From UBA1952 sp965246785 (GTDB taxonomy: Bacteria > Bacteroidota > Bacteroidia > Chitinophagales > Chitinophagaceae), in assembly GCA_965246785.1 (NCBI GenBank), contig CBDFFM010000005.1, positions 186,001 through 250,000 of the forward strand: DNA of 64,000 nucleotides. The letters run 5' to 3'. Shown here piece after piece: positions 50,679-59,399 of the stretch. Under the pieces are notes generated by a model that did no database searches, was not told the origin of the DNA, and worked only from the letters and a program-made list of their open reading frames with translations. A program made the translations under genes and the position numbers. Positions within the stretch are counted from its first letter, which is position 1, and each line of letters starts with the position of its first letter.

Positions 50679-51482
50679 ATGGCCAACCGACGCACATCAT
50701 TCTGGCTTCAGGCTGGCGCTGCCGCGGCATTGGGATGCGCCTGGCTGCTGGCCCGTGCTATTCGTAATAATCCGCCTTATAAAGACGACGAGCCGGTTTA
50801 CGCTTTATCGCCCTTGCGCTGCAGCCTGCTCAGCGCGGTCATGCTGCTGGCCGACTTTTGGGCAATTCCTGCCGTGCTCCGCGGAAAGGCGATTATTGAC
50901 ACCGAAGAGGCTGCCGGCATTCAGCAGGCGGCGGTGCCCTGGATAGACCGACATGCGCTCAGCTTTAACGGAGCGGAGGCAGCGCACTACCGCATCATCT
51001 CCGACCGTGTGCTGATGAGCCTCGTAGCCATGCCCTTCCTGCTGCTGCTGAAGCGCCAGGCGAGGCGCGACTGGCGCAGCCTGGGCGCGTTGTATGCCTG
51101 GGGGCATGCGCTTAGCTACACCATCTACAGCTTCTCGCCGCTCGGCCCCGCCTTTGTAGATAAATACCGGCCCGTAGTGTACTACACCGCGCTGCCCGAG
51201 GCAATCCGGAACCCCGGCAACAACCGCAACGCCCGGTTTAGCGGGCATACGGCAAACGGCGCATGCGCAGCATTCTTTCTGGCGAAGGTTTACAACGACT
51301 ATCACCCCAGAAGCACTGCGCCGGAAAAGGGCCTGCGCTACCTCCTCGCCTTTGGCGCGCCCCTGCTCCTGGGCTGGCTGCGCATGAGGAGCCTGAAGCA
51401 CTTCCCGAGCGACGTGATCCAGGCGGTAGTAATAGGCGGGGCATGTGGTGTGGCAATACCAGAACTCTATCGCCGGGCGTGA
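50679..51482 (+). CDS. PAP2-family membrane phosphatase
   Basis: 267 residues from the ATG at 50679. About five hydrophobic segments. The first PAP2 motif is weak (DKYRPVVYY); then FSGHTANGACAAFFL and LRMRSLKHFPSDVIQAV with the catalytic histidine-aspartate pair. It may be a diverged lipid phosphatase. Transcribed divergently from the other PAP2 gene, from which it clearly differs. Confidence 0.85.
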   Translation: MANRRTSFWLQAGAAAALGCAWLLARAIRNNPPYKDDEPVYALSPLRCSLLSAVMLLADFWAIPAVLRGKAIIDTEEAAGIQQAAVPWIDRHALSFNGAEAAHYRIISDRVLMSLVAMPFLLLLKRQARRDWRSLGALYAWGHALSYTIYSFSPLGPAFVDKYRPVVYYTALPEAIRNPGNNRNARFSGHTANGACAAFFLAKVYNDYHPRSTAPEKGLRYLLAFGAPLLLGWLRMRSLKHFPSDVIQAVVIGGACGVAIPELYRRA

Positions 51483-51505
51483 CAAAGGGTTTGCGGCGCC
51501 GCGCC

Positions 51506-51513
51506 TATCTTTG
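51506..51513 (+). promoter_or_regulatory. -7 box of tRNA-Gly (TATCTTTG)
   Basis: Perfect TAnnTTTG, 11 bases before the first tRNA base. Confidence 0.7.
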
Positions 51514-51524
51514 AGCGCAATTAA

Positions 51525-51597
51525 GCGGAAGTAGCTCAGCTGGTAGAGCATCAGCTTCCCAAGCTGAGGGTCGCGGGTTCGAATCTCGTCTTCCGCT
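51525..51597 (+). tRNA. tRNA-Gly (CCC anticodon)
   Basis: 73 bases. Acceptor GCGGAAG/CTTCCGC, D arm GCTC...GAGC, anticodon stem TCAGC/GCTGA with loop TTCCCAA (anticodon CCC), T arm GCGGG-TTCGAAT-CTCGT, discriminator T as usual for glycine. CCA is not encoded. Own promoter and terminator. Confidence 0.95.
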
Positions 51598-51618
51598 CTT
51601 GATTTAAAATGGAAAAAA

Positions 51619-51647
51619 AGCCCGCGGCAGATGCTGCGGGCTTTTTT
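51619..51647. terminator. Bidirectional terminator
   Basis: AGCCCGCGGC-agat-GCTGCGGGCT flanked by an A-run on the left and T-run on the right. It serves tRNA-Gly (plus) and the 51679 gene (minus). Confidence 0.88.
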
Positions 51648-51678
51648 CATTTTAATTGCGGCTGCCGGCGGGTCAGAT

Positions 51679-52074
51679 TTACGCGCTGCCCTCTGTAGCC
51701 ATATTCTTTGTCCTCTTAGTTCCGGGAGTCTTCTTCTTGTATTCACTCTTCTTCTTATAGCCGAGACTTGCATACTCATCGCTGCTGGAGCCGTATTGCC
51801 CAACAACGGACTCCGCCGCGCCCTGGTAAAAATTCCATGCGCTCCATTGCGCAGCTACATGCGCGTCGCGGGCTTTTTCGTAAGCATTCCTCGCGCTGAT
51901 TTCGGCGGCTTCAGCATCCGTAAGCGTCTTGTTTACAGTCGTCAGCTTTTCAGGACTGTAGTCTTTGCGCTGCGGATTATAATCCTTCAGGTTTGCAAGG
52001 GCAGAAAGCCCCGCTTTTGTCTGGGCCAGCTTGGCGGTGTTCAGGCCTTTTGTCTGAGTGCTTTTCTGTGCCAT
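51679..52074 (-). CDS. Hypothetical helical protein with Lys-rich tail (131 aa)
   Basis: 131 residues: an N-terminal basic stretch, a long helical middle (TDAEAAEISARNAYEKARDA), and a C-terminus YASLGYKKKSEYKKKTPGTK. No signal peptide or membrane segment. The plan is like the protein at 15874-16254, and both may bind nucleic acid, but I see no clear sequence identity. ATG at 52074; a bidirectional terminator lies beyond the stop. Confidence 0.75.
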   Translation of the reverse strand: MAQKSTQTKGLNTAKLAQTKAGLSALANLKDYNPQRKDYSPEKLTTVNKTLTDAEAAEISARNAYEKARDAHVAAQWSAWNFYQGAAESVVGQYGSSSDEYASLGYKKKSEYKKKTPGTKRTKNMATEGSA

Positions 52075-52414
52075 AGAAGTGATGGATGGTTTTGTGATGA
52101 AATGAGGTGATTTATTGCAAAGACGGCAGCATTTGCTGTGGAGTTGGGAAGATTTATTGTGAATCTAATTTCAATTGCTCTACTTAAAGCAAGCCGCGCA
52201 GCATTTAGATCAGGATGCGTTACGTCGCAAGATGGATTTGCAGCGAGTCCTAAAGGATACGCAATAGTTCACACTGAACTTGAAGCAAAGCTGCGAGGAT
52301 TTACAACGAATTAGACCGTATGTGCTTCAGTGCTGCATAGAGTTGTTGCAATGCTAACAGGATGCGCGGCAAACCAGAGAAATGTTGGTTAGCCGCTAAA
52401 AGTTCATTTGCCCT
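52075..52414. other. 340 bases without a gene
   Basis: Only the promoter side of the 52074 gene and the 3' end of endonuclease I. No frame, hairpin or repeat stands out. Confidence 0.5.
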
Positions 52415-53494
52415 CTATTCCACCATCACCTTCTCCGCCACCACGCCATGCTGCGTGCGCAGGCGAAGCTGGTAGAGGCCCTTTGGCCAATCGGCCACAT
52501 TCAGGCGCATACCGGGCGTCGGCAGGACCTTGTGATAAAGGATTTGGCCCTGGATGTTGAGCACATCCACCGCCAGCACCTCATCGGGCGATAGGGCCTG
52601 CCAGTCTATGCTTAGGTTAGTCGCCGCAGGGTTAGGCGCAATGCGCAAATTGAGGCGGGCGAGGGGCGGCACGGCCAGCAGGTCTTTGCAGTTGTTGAAC
52701 CAGATGCACTCCACGTAGCGGGGCTCGTCTATGAAGGGGTTGCGGTTGCCTTGCAGGGCGTAGGCAGCCTCGTTGCGGGCTTTTTCCTTAGCGCTTACAG
52801 GGTCTGAGAGATGCCACTGAAGGAGCATTTGAAGCACCCAGGGCCTGAGGGTGCTTTTAGTGGCCATCTCCCAGTCAATGAACGATGCGCTGTCGCCGTA
52901 GTAGCGGGTAGTAATGTAGAAGTAGGAGCGCGCGACATCGCCCTTAAAAGAGTCAATAGGCTCAAAGGCAGCAGAGGCAGGCGCGCCGGGATAAGTATTA
53001 GGGCCAAGCAGGCTTCCGTTCTGGCTGGTAAAGGTGGGCACGACGACGTCGCCATAAGGATAGTCGGCGCGCATGGAATTGACCTTGGAATCGGTAGGGT
53101 AGGCAATCCACAGGTCCGTAAGCATGGGCAGTGCCTTCCCGAATTTGCTTTGCGGCCAGATGTGCTCGCGGTTGTAGCAGCCGCCTTCCGTAGAAGGGGT
53201 GGAGGAGCCGCACTGGTCGGCGCCAATGGTGTATTCGTAGGGCGGGGTGTGGCCGGGCTTGTCGGAGTAAATGGTGGCGAGCTTGCCATTGGCCTTGACA
53301 TCGGTAGTGGCGTAGGCATTCCACAGGCCGGGCGTGTAGGTAAGGGGCGTGTGGCCTTTAATGATGTCGTAGAGGGCAATGCGCAGGGCCTCGCCCTTCT
53401 TGCCGGCGGCGCCGTTGTAATAGCCGGGGGGCTGGGCAATGGCCGCGGTAGCAAAGAATATTGCTGCGCAGAGGGAGAAATAGCCGTGCTTCAA
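52415..53494 (-). CDS. Secreted endonuclease I with T9SS-type C-terminal domain
   Basis: 359 residues from a TTG at 53494. This start is chosen because a perfect -7 box at 53516-53523 overlaps the earlier in-frame TTG, and because it begins a clean signal peptide (KHGYFSLCAAIFFATAAIAQ). The endonuclease I (EndA/NucM-like) domain has CYNREHIWPQSKFGKALPM, the beta-beta-alpha-metal core with the catalytic histidine, and RADYPYGDVV; this class cuts DNA unspecifically. The last ~85 residues (RIAPNPAATNLSIDWQAL ... PKGLYQLRLRT) are a T9SS sorting domain. Probably an extracellular nuclease for DNA scavenging. Confidence 0.9.
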   Translation of the reverse strand: MKHGYFSLCAAIFFATAAIAQPPGYYNGAAGKKGEALRIALYDIIKGHTPLTYTPGLWNAYATTDVKANGKLATIYSDKPGHTPPYEYTIGADQCGSSTPSTEGGCYNREHIWPQSKFGKALPMLTDLWIAYPTDSKVNSMRADYPYGDVVVPTFTSQNGSLLGPNTYPGAPASAAFEPIDSFKGDVARSYFYITTRYYGDSASFIDWEMATKSTLRPWVLQMLLQWHLSDPVSAKEKARNEAAYALQGNRNPFIDEPRYVECIWFNNCKDLLAVPPLARLNLRIAPNPAATNLSIDWQALSPDEVLAVDVLNIQGQILYHKVLPTPGMRLNVADWPKGLYQLRLRTQHGVVAEKVMVE

Positions 53495-53515
53495 AGTGTA
53501 GATTTTTTTGCTGCG

Positions 53516-53523
53516 CAAAGCTA
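53516..53523 (-). promoter_or_regulatory. -7 box of endonuclease I (TAGCTTTG)
   Basis: Perfect TAnnTTTG on the minus strand. Its position decides the start codon at 53494. Confidence 0.6.
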
Positions 53524-53616
53524 CGGGCCGGAAAGGCCTGAACGCCGCGGCTTAAGAGGAAAGTAATCTTATGGCTGTACTTTAGACGTGCGAAGCGTCG
53601 CGGTTTGCTCATGGCC

Positions 53617-53662
53617 AAACAGTCAGACTTCCCATGCTTCGCAAAGTCCGTCAGACTGGTTT
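53617..53662. repeat. Imperfect palindrome before nadK
   Basis: AAACAGTCAGACTT and AAAGTCCGTCAGACTGGTTT are inverted copies with GACTT/AAGTC at the centre. The element ends five bases before the nadK ATG. Confidence 0.5.
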
Positions 53663-53667
53663 CTATT

Positions 53668-54546
53668 ATGCTCGTAGCCCTTTACAACCGCACCTTTGAG
53701 GACGCCTACATTCCTACGCTTCAGCACATAGTCGAGATGCTGGAAAAGCATAAGGTTGGGATGGTGGTGTTCAAAGATTTTTACGAGCGCCTGCAGCCGC
53801 ATGTGGCGTTTAATACGCCGCCGCGGCTCTTTACCGGCAAGCGCGACCTGCCTGCACACACAGATATGCTGATGTCCCTGGGCGGAGACGGCACGCTGTT
53901 GGATACCATTTCCTATGTGGGGGCTACCAATATCCCGCTCATCGGCATCAATCTTGGAAGACTGGGCTTTCTGGCGGCCGTGCCGGTAGAAGATGTGGAC
54001 ATGGCAATCCTGTCGCTGGTGCGCGGCTCTTATACGCTGGAGAAGCGCTCCCTGATTCACTTAGACGCGTCAATCCCCCTCTTTGGCGATGCGCCGTTTG
54101 CGCTCAATGAGTTTACGCTGCACCGCAAGGATTCATCGTCCATGATCAAGATTCATACTTACCTCAACGGGGAGTTTCTGAACACCTATTGGGCAGACGG
54201 GCTCATCGTATCTACGCCTACCGGCTCTACCGGTTATAGCCTGAGCTGCGGCGGGCCGGTGGTATTCCCGCAGGCGTCTTCATTTGTGATAACGCCGGTA
54301 GCGCCGCACAACCTGAACACGCGCAGCATTGTGGTAAGCGACGATAACGTGATTTCTTTTGAGGTAGAAGGTCGCTCCGAGCAATTCCTCGCCACGCTGG
54401 ATTCACGGACGGAAAGCATCACCTCATCGGTGCAATTGGCGGTGCGAAAGGAGGCATTCACGATATCGCTGGTGCGGCCCGATGAGCATAATTTTCTGCA
54501 GACTATCCGGCAGAAGCTGTACTGGGGGATAGACCGGCGGAACTGA
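53668..54546 (+). CDS. nadK: NAD kinase
   Basis: 292 residues from the ATG at 53668, giving the standard MLVALYNRTFEDAY beginning; the frame extends upstream into a repeat. It phosphorylates NAD to NADP with ATP. The GGDGT motif is in LMSLGGDGTLLDTISY; then PLIGINLGRLGFLAAV, LNEFTLHR, and WADGLIVSTPTGSTGYSLSC with the conserved S/T residues, then PHNLNTRSIVV. Complete and typical. nadB, the only other NAD gene here, is 44 kb away. Confidence 0.96.
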   Translation: MLVALYNRTFEDAYIPTLQHIVEMLEKHKVGMVVFKDFYERLQPHVAFNTPPRLFTGKRDLPAHTDMLMSLGGDGTLLDTISYVGATNIPLIGINLGRLGFLAAVPVEDVDMAILSLVRGSYTLEKRSLIHLDASIPLFGDAPFALNEFTLHRKDSSSMIKIHTYLNGEFLNTYWADGLIVSTPTGSTGYSLSCGGPVVFPQASSFVITPVAPHNLNTRSIVVSDDNVISFEVEGRSEQFLATLDSRTESITSSVQLAVRKEAFTISLVRPDEHNFLQTIRQKLYWGIDRRN

Positions 54547-54549
54547 TGC

Positions 54550-54557
54550 TAACTTTG
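54550..54557 (+). promoter_or_regulatory. -7 box TAACTTTG of the DUF5618 gene
   Basis: Perfect TAnnTTTG, seven bases before the ATG at 54565. Confidence 0.6.
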
Positions 54558-54564
54558 GAATGCT

Positions 54565-54975
54565 ATGAGTGTTGAAGAGCAAAAAGCAATTAAGCTGGAA
54601 AGCTATCGTGAGGCCATGCGTTATCTGGACAATGCGAAGGAGACGCTGCAAAAGGCACGCGAAGAGGGCCGCATTTACAAAGACGTCAAATACGTCCGAA
54701 GCGCGGCGGGCATTGCATACAGCGGCGCCTTACTCGCATTGGATGCCTGACTGCGCCTGAAAGAGGTGACCGGTCTGCCGAGAGCCAAGAAAAAGAGCAT
54801 TGACTGGTACCGGTCGAAAATTGCCAAGCGGGACAAAAAGTTGCTTAGCGACCTGAATGCAGTTTATGAGACGCTGCATCTTAGCGCCTATTACGACGGC
54901 AACCCCAGTTCCGGCAATATGGCGGACGGTCTTGCCATTACGGAAGAGATCATTGATCGGATTAAGCCCGAATAG
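54565..54975 (+). pseudogene. DUF5618-family gene with an in-frame TGA
   Basis: A single frame of 136 codons interrupted by TGA at 54748-54750. Before it: EAMRYLDNAKETLQKAREEG and VRSAAGIAYSGALLALDA. After it: LRLKEVTGLPRAKKKSIDWY, LSDLNAVYETLHLSAYYDGN and the end IIDRIKPE. Both halves match the helical DUF5618 family, about 125 residues, found in Bacteroidota. A TGG, CGA or GGA codon could have become the TGA. Other genes here end in TGA, so recoding is not expected. The unchanged downstream half suggests a recent mutation, read-through, or a sequencing error. Confidence 0.8.
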
Positions 54976-54979
54976 CGGA

Positions 54980-56134
54980 TTATCCGATTGCCGCCTCCAG
55001 ATCCGCAATCAGATCATTTACATCCTCAATACCCACACTCAGCCGGATAAGTGAATCCGACAGCCCGCGTTTTGCCCGCTCCTCCGCGGGAATGGAGGCA
55101 TGCGTCATGCTCGCCGGATGCCCGATGAGCGATTCCACGCCACCAAGCGATTCCGCAAGAGAGAAGAGCTTTGTCCCGCTCAGAACACGCACGGCATCTT
55201 CCATATTATCGCCTTTCAGCGTAAAGGAGATCATACCGCCGAAGCCGCGCATCTGCTTTGCCGCAATAGCATGGTTCGGATGGTCTTCAAAGCCGCACCA
55301 GAGCACGCGATCCACCTTCGGATGATGCTTTAGCCAGCGCGCTATGGCCTCGCCGTTCTCACAATGCCGCTGCATGCGCACATGAAGCGTCTTAATGCCG
55401 CGCAGCACTAAAAAACAATCCTGAGGGCCGGGCACGGCGCCGCAGGCGTTCTGGATAAAGCGCAGGCGTTCTTCCAGTCCTGCATCGCGCATAATCAGGG
55501 CGCCATGCACAACATCACTATGCCCGCCAAGGTACTTGGTGGCACTGTGCAGCACGATGTCCGCGCCAAGGTCAAGCGGGGTTTGCAGATAGGGTGAGGC
55601 GAAAGTATTGTCCACCACCAGCAGCGCGCCTGCCCCTTTAGCGATAGCGGAGACGGCAGCAATGTCCACCACATTGAGCAGCGGGTTGGTGGGCGTTTCC
55701 ACCCAAACCATCTTCGTCTGCGGCGTAACGTACCGTGTCACGTCTGCCGCATCGTGCATAGGCACAAACTGAAACTTAATCCCGTAGGCTGCGTACACCT
55801 TCGTGAAGATGCGATACGTGCCGCCGTACAGATCATCGCTTACAATTACCTCGTCGCCCGGCTGCAGGAGTTTAACCACCGCATCTGTAGCAGCCATGCC
55901 GGATCCAAAGCAAAGCCCGAAGCTGCCGTTCTCAATGGAGGCAAGCGCATCCTGCAGCGCCGCACGGGTGGGATTCTGGGTGCGGGCGTATTCATAGCCT
56001 TTATGCTTACCCGGCGCGTCCTGTACATATGTGGAGGTCTGATAGATGGGTGTCATAATAGCGCCGGAAAGCGGGTCGGGCTGTACGCCGGCGTGAATGA
56101 GACGGGTGCCGAGCTTATGCTGATTGTTTGTCAC
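54980..56134 (-). CDS. Trans-sulphuration PLP enzyme (cystathionine gamma-synthase/lyase)
   Basis: 384 residues from a GTG at 56134. The Cys/Met metabolism fold-type I family: YEYARTQNPTRAALQDALAS, the cofactor loop LCFGSGMAATDAVVKLL, VVDNTFASPYLQTPL, and the PLP lysine in LHSATKYLGGHSD. The C-terminal SLGGVESLIGHPASMTHAS is typical. Whether it makes cystathionine (gamma-synthase) or splits it (gamma-lyase) cannot be decided from motifs. Stands alone. Confidence 0.9.
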   Translation of the reverse strand: MTNNQHKLGTRLIHAGVQPDPLSGAIMTPIYQTSTYVQDAPGKHKGYEYARTQNPTRAALQDALASIENGSFGLCFGSGMAATDAVVKLLQPGDEVIVSDDLYGGTYRIFTKVYAAYGIKFQFVPMHDAADVTRYVTPQTKMVWVETPTNPLLNVVDIAAVSAIAKGAGALLVVDNTFASPYLQTPLDLGADIVLHSATKYLGGHSDVVHGALIMRDAGLEERLRFIQNACGAVPGPQDCFLVLRGIKTLHVRMQRHCENGEAIARWLKHHPKVDRVLWCGFEDHPNHAIAAKQMRGFGGMISFTLKGDNMEDAVRVLSGTKLFSLAESLGGVESLIGHPASMTHASIPAEERAKRGLSDSLIRLSVGIEDVNDLIADLEAAIG

Positions 56135-56275
56135 CGGGATATGTTATTATATGTATGATTAAATTTGAGCTTTATAATGCCGGACTTTACTACAAATTAC
56201 TTACAATAATGAATAAAAGATGTAAGTCGCGTTGAAAATGAGCTTTTAGCCGCTTGCCCTTACTTCTAAACGGCA

Positions 56276-56283
56276 CATTTTTG
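56276..56283 (+). promoter_or_regulatory. Probable -7 box CATTTTTG
   Basis: One mismatch from TAnnTTTG, seven bases before the ATG at 56291. Confidence 0.4.
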
Positions 56284-56290
56284 CTAACCA

Positions 56291-57928
56291 ATGCTTAACA
56301 ATATGCATCAATTATCAAGAAAAACGGTCACGGCGCTCGCTGTTTTTTGTGCCATTTCAAGCGCTCATGCGCAGTCGCCGGCTCCTTTCAATACATCCAT
56401 TCGCAATTATGTTTATGTGGGTAAAACCGGTTACAATGCGAATGTAGCGAGAATCACGCTCCATAAAACTACCAACCCTGCGGCCACCAATAGCGGCTTT
56501 GATACCGGGCAGGTCATCAGCTTTACAAACGGCAGCGCCCAGGACCTGAACGGCGCCGGTATTAATCGTCTGGACGGTTACCTGTACGGAATAGAATATC
56601 TGTGGTCCGGACCGTTCAGCACAAATGCCAGGTTTTTCCGGGTCGGGACCAATGCCGTTGCCACGCAGGTGGGCATCATCCCGGCTCCCACAGCTGCCGA
56701 CGCCGGCCGCAGTGTCAGCTTCAGCTTCGTAAACCTGGCCGGGGGAATGGTGGACAGCATGGGCGCTTACTGGTTCATGGGCTATACCTATACAGACATG
56801 AATGCGCCGCTCAATGGCAGCAAAGTGGATATGTTTCTGGGAAAGATCAGCGGTCTGGCAAGCCTTTCCCCTTCCACTACATCCTTGCTTTCTCCTACTT
56901 ACTACAGGCTGGATATTTCCGACACCCTTATCCAGCGCGGGCTGACCAACCTGATGACCCAGCAGGCGGCAATGATTGCCTATTTGCTGCCGCCAACTAA
57001 TGCTGACGGCGGCTTTCAGGATATGGACATGCATCCGGTGAGCAAAGAGCTTTACTCTTACATTGGCTTCCCGAGCGCGCCCAGCACGATAGGAAACAAC
57101 CCTTATCCAAAGCCGCCAATCAATTCCTATCTCATCCGGATTGACAAGACGACGAATCCCTGGAAAGTAGTGCCTGTAAACGTGACACCTAACAGCAGCC
57201 CGAACCGCGAGGAAGACGGCGCTTACTTTGACGGAGCAGGAAATTTTTACGTGGGCTTCACAGACGGGCAATACGCGCAGGTAAATCTGAGCACCGGGGC
57301 TTTGACCACGCTTAATCAATCCACCCTACCGCTTTATCAGGGCAATCTCCGCGGCGACTTTGCCACCAATATGCCGCTCGCCGCTGTGGCCCTTCCGCTA
57401 AGCATCAGCAATTTCAGTGCAGCAAAGACCCAATGGGGTAACGATCTGGTTTGGCAGTCAGGCGCAGATGGCACATTAGACCATTTTGAGCTCCAGCGCT
57501 CCGAAAATGGCTACCTGTTCCGCAATCTGGCGGCGTTTGCACCGAAAGGGCCCGGGAGTATTTATCGCTTCACAGACGCGGATGCCTATGGAACAGTCTA
57601 TTACCGCCTGAGAATGCTTTCGCAAAGCGGCGGGGAAGCCTATTCCAACACCATCTCTATCGGCGGCGATCTTCCTGAAAACGCAGTCTCATTTTATCCG
57701 ACTGTCATCAGCGGCGGCGCGCTGAATGTCGCCTGCTCCGCGCCCGCTGTAACCGCTTGCCTGTATGACCTTAGCGGACAGCTCTTACAAACTTATAAGC
57801 ATGACCGAGACCTTTCGGGAGACCGCTTTCGCATTCCCGTCTCGTTGCCGGCAGGCACTTATCTGTTGCGCATGACCGACGCAGGTAGCGGAACCTGCCT
57901 GCTGAGCGCGCCTGTTATTGTACCTTGA
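56291..57928 (+). CDS. Secreted protein with T9SS-type C-terminus, function unknown
   Basis: 545 residues. Signal peptide to about residue 28 (VTALAVFCAISSAHA). The mature part looks beta-propeller-like, with repeated strands and GYLYG/LYSY units (INRLDGYLYGIEYLW; GFQDMDMHPVSKELYSYIGF; EDGAYFDGAGNFYVGFTDG). A fibronectin-like segment (NDLVWQSGADGTLDHFELQR) and a final T9SS-like domain (VSLPAGTYLLRMTDAGSGTC) complete it. It resembles Bacteroidota 'DUF6923-like' surface proteins only loosely. Monocistronic. Confidence 0.8.
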   Translation: MLNNMHQLSRKTVTALAVFCAISSAHAQSPAPFNTSIRNYVYVGKTGYNANVARITLHKTTNPAATNSGFDTGQVISFTNGSAQDLNGAGINRLDGYLYGIEYLWSGPFSTNARFFRVGTNAVATQVGIIPAPTAADAGRSVSFSFVNLAGGMVDSMGAYWFMGYTYTDMNAPLNGSKVDMFLGKISGLASLSPSTTSLLSPTYYRLDISDTLIQRGLTNLMTQQAAMIAYLLPPTNADGGFQDMDMHPVSKELYSYIGFPSAPSTIGNNPYPKPPINSYLIRIDKTTNPWKVVPVNVTPNSSPNREEDGAYFDGAGNFYVGFTDGQYAQVNLSTGALTTLNQSTLPLYQGNLRGDFATNMPLAAVALPLSISNFSAAKTQWGNDLVWQSGADGTLDHFELQRSENGYLFRNLAAFAPKGPGSIYRFTDADAYGTVYYRLRMLSQSGGEAYSNTISIGGDLPENAVSFYPTVISGGALNVACSAPAVTACLYDLSGQLLQTYKHDRDLSGDRFRIPVSLPAGTYLLRMTDAGSGTCLLSAPVIVP

Positions 57929-57950
57929 GCACCACCCATTCGTTACCAGA

Positions 57951-57976
57951 ACGCAGCCACATAAGGCTGCGTTTTT
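57951..57976 (+). terminator. Rho-independent terminator
   Basis: ACGCAGCC-acataa-GGCTGCGT followed by TTTT, 23 bases after the T9SS gene stop. Confidence 0.85.
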
Positions 57977-58042
57977 GGTTTCAGAGCTTTGAAGATTGCG
58001 GAAAAGTGACCGGATTTAGGCATTTCCACACCTGTCATTTCG

Positions 58043-58050
58043 TATCTTTA
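58043..58050 (+). promoter_or_regulatory. -7 box of ruvB (TATCTTTA)
   Basis: One mismatch from consensus, six bases before the ATG at 58057. Confidence 0.5.
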
Positions 58051-58056
58051 AACAGT

Positions 58057-59082
58057 ATGAATACGCCTTCGCATGTGCGTCCCGACGGATCGCTTTCTAC
58101 CACAGACAAAGAATACGAAAACAGCATAAGACCCCAGCAGATAGACGACTTTTCGGGTCAGCCGCAGCTGATAGAAAACCTTCGCATTTTCATTAAGGCT
58201 GCCAATCTGAGAGGCGAAGCGCTTGATCATGTGCTTTTTCATGGTCCGCCCGGCCTTGGAAAGACTACGCTTTCGCGGATTGTGGCCAATGAGCTTGGCG
58301 TCAATATCAAAGAGACTTCGGGCCCGGTGATAGAAAAGCCCGCAGACCTTGCCGGCCTTCTGACCTCGCTGGAAGAGCGGGATGTGCTCTTTATAGATGA
58401 GATACACCGCCTGAGCACCGTGGTAGAAGAATATCTCTATTCGGCGATGGAAGACTTTAAGATTGATATCATGATTGATTCCGGGCCGGCTGCAAGGAGC
58501 ATTCAGATCAATCTGTCTCCTTTTACCCTTGTTGGGGCTACAACGCGCTCCGGCCTGCTTACCGCGCCGCTGTTAAGCCGTTTCGGGATAAAAAGCCGGC
58601 TTGACTATTATTCCGCAGAAGTATTGCAGGGGATCGTACTGCGTGCGTCCAATGTGTTGAATGTCCGGATCACATCTGATGCGGCCATGGAAATTGCTCG
58701 TCGCAGCCGGGGGACCCCCCGCATAGCTAATGGATTGCTTCGCCGCATGAGAGACTTTGCGCAGGTGCTCGGCAATGGCGTGATAGACCTTGCTATTTCC
58801 GAGCATGGCCTGCGCGCGCTCAATGTAGATGCGAACGGCCTTGATGAGATGGATAACCGCATCCTTACCGCATTGATAGATAAATTTAAGGGCGGGCCCA
58901 CGGGCATATCTAACATTGCCACTTCGGTAGGCGAGGAGAGCGGCACGATTGAAGAGGTCTATGAGCCTTTTTTAATACAGGAGGGCTACATCGTTCGCAC
59001 CCCGCGTGGCCGCGAAGCCACGGAGAAGGCGTATGGGCACCTTAACCGTAAATGGATGAAAGGCGAGCAGACGCTTTTTTAA
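58057..59082 (+). CDS. ruvB: Holliday junction branch migration ATPase RuvB
   Basis: 341 residues from the ATG at 58057; the frame runs upstream through the terminator and is not coding there. AAA+ motor of RuvAB. Walker A GPPGLGKTT, Walker B LFIDEIHR, sensor 1 LVGATTRSGLLT, arginine finger in LLSRFGI, and sensor 2 in RSRGTPRIANGLLRRMRD. The C-terminal winged helix (GPTGISNIATSVGEESGTIE) is complete. Own promoter box and terminator. Confidence 0.97.
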   Translation: MNTPSHVRPDGSLSTTDKEYENSIRPQQIDDFSGQPQLIENLRIFIKAANLRGEALDHVLFHGPPGLGKTTLSRIVANELGVNIKETSGPVIEKPADLAGLLTSLEERDVLFIDEIHRLSTVVEEYLYSAMEDFKIDIMIDSGPAARSIQINLSPFTLVGATTRSGLLTAPLLSRFGIKSRLDYYSAEVLQGIVLRASNVLNVRITSDAAMEIARRSRGTPRIANGLLRRMRDFAQVLGNGVIDLAISEHGLRALNVDANGLDEMDNRILTALIDKFKGGPTGISNIATSVGEESGTIEEVYEPFLIQEGYIVRTPRGREATEKAYGHLNRKWMKGEQTLF

Positions 59083-59109
59083 GGCACGCGAACGGCTATG
59101 GGCATACAG

Positions 59110-59144
59110 AGGCTGCAGATAAAATCTGCGGCCTTTTCTTTTTG
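59110..59144 (+). terminator. Rho-independent terminator of ruvB
   Basis: GGCTGCAGAT-aaa-ATCTGCGGCC then TTTTCTTTTT. Confidence 0.88.
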
Positions 59145-59399
59145 CGGAATCAGGTTAATGCCACGGCATCTTCCTTAACAAGCGAGCAACAGTTCAAACT
59201 TTTTAAGACGTGAAACCTGTTGAAGAAGGGTGCGGGTGAGTGTAAAAAATGCTTGCCAATAGCTATTTCGTTTTTGCAAAGAAAATTTCATTACAGCTAA
59301 AGCCAATTCATTGTAATGCAATTATTTATTTCCCAAACATTAATACGATACTTTGGGCCGCTTTTTTTGTGAAAGCTATAGCTATTAGCGGGAGAGCAC

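Noticed and set aside
52811..53566. 251-codon plus-strand frame, Gly/Val-rich
   Set aside because: Antisense to endonuclease I, which has signal peptide, catalytic motif and sorting domain.
54748..54750. Selenocysteine at the in-frame TGA
   Set aside because: No downstream SECIS-like hairpin was evident and TGA is used as an ordinary stop by neighbouring genes.
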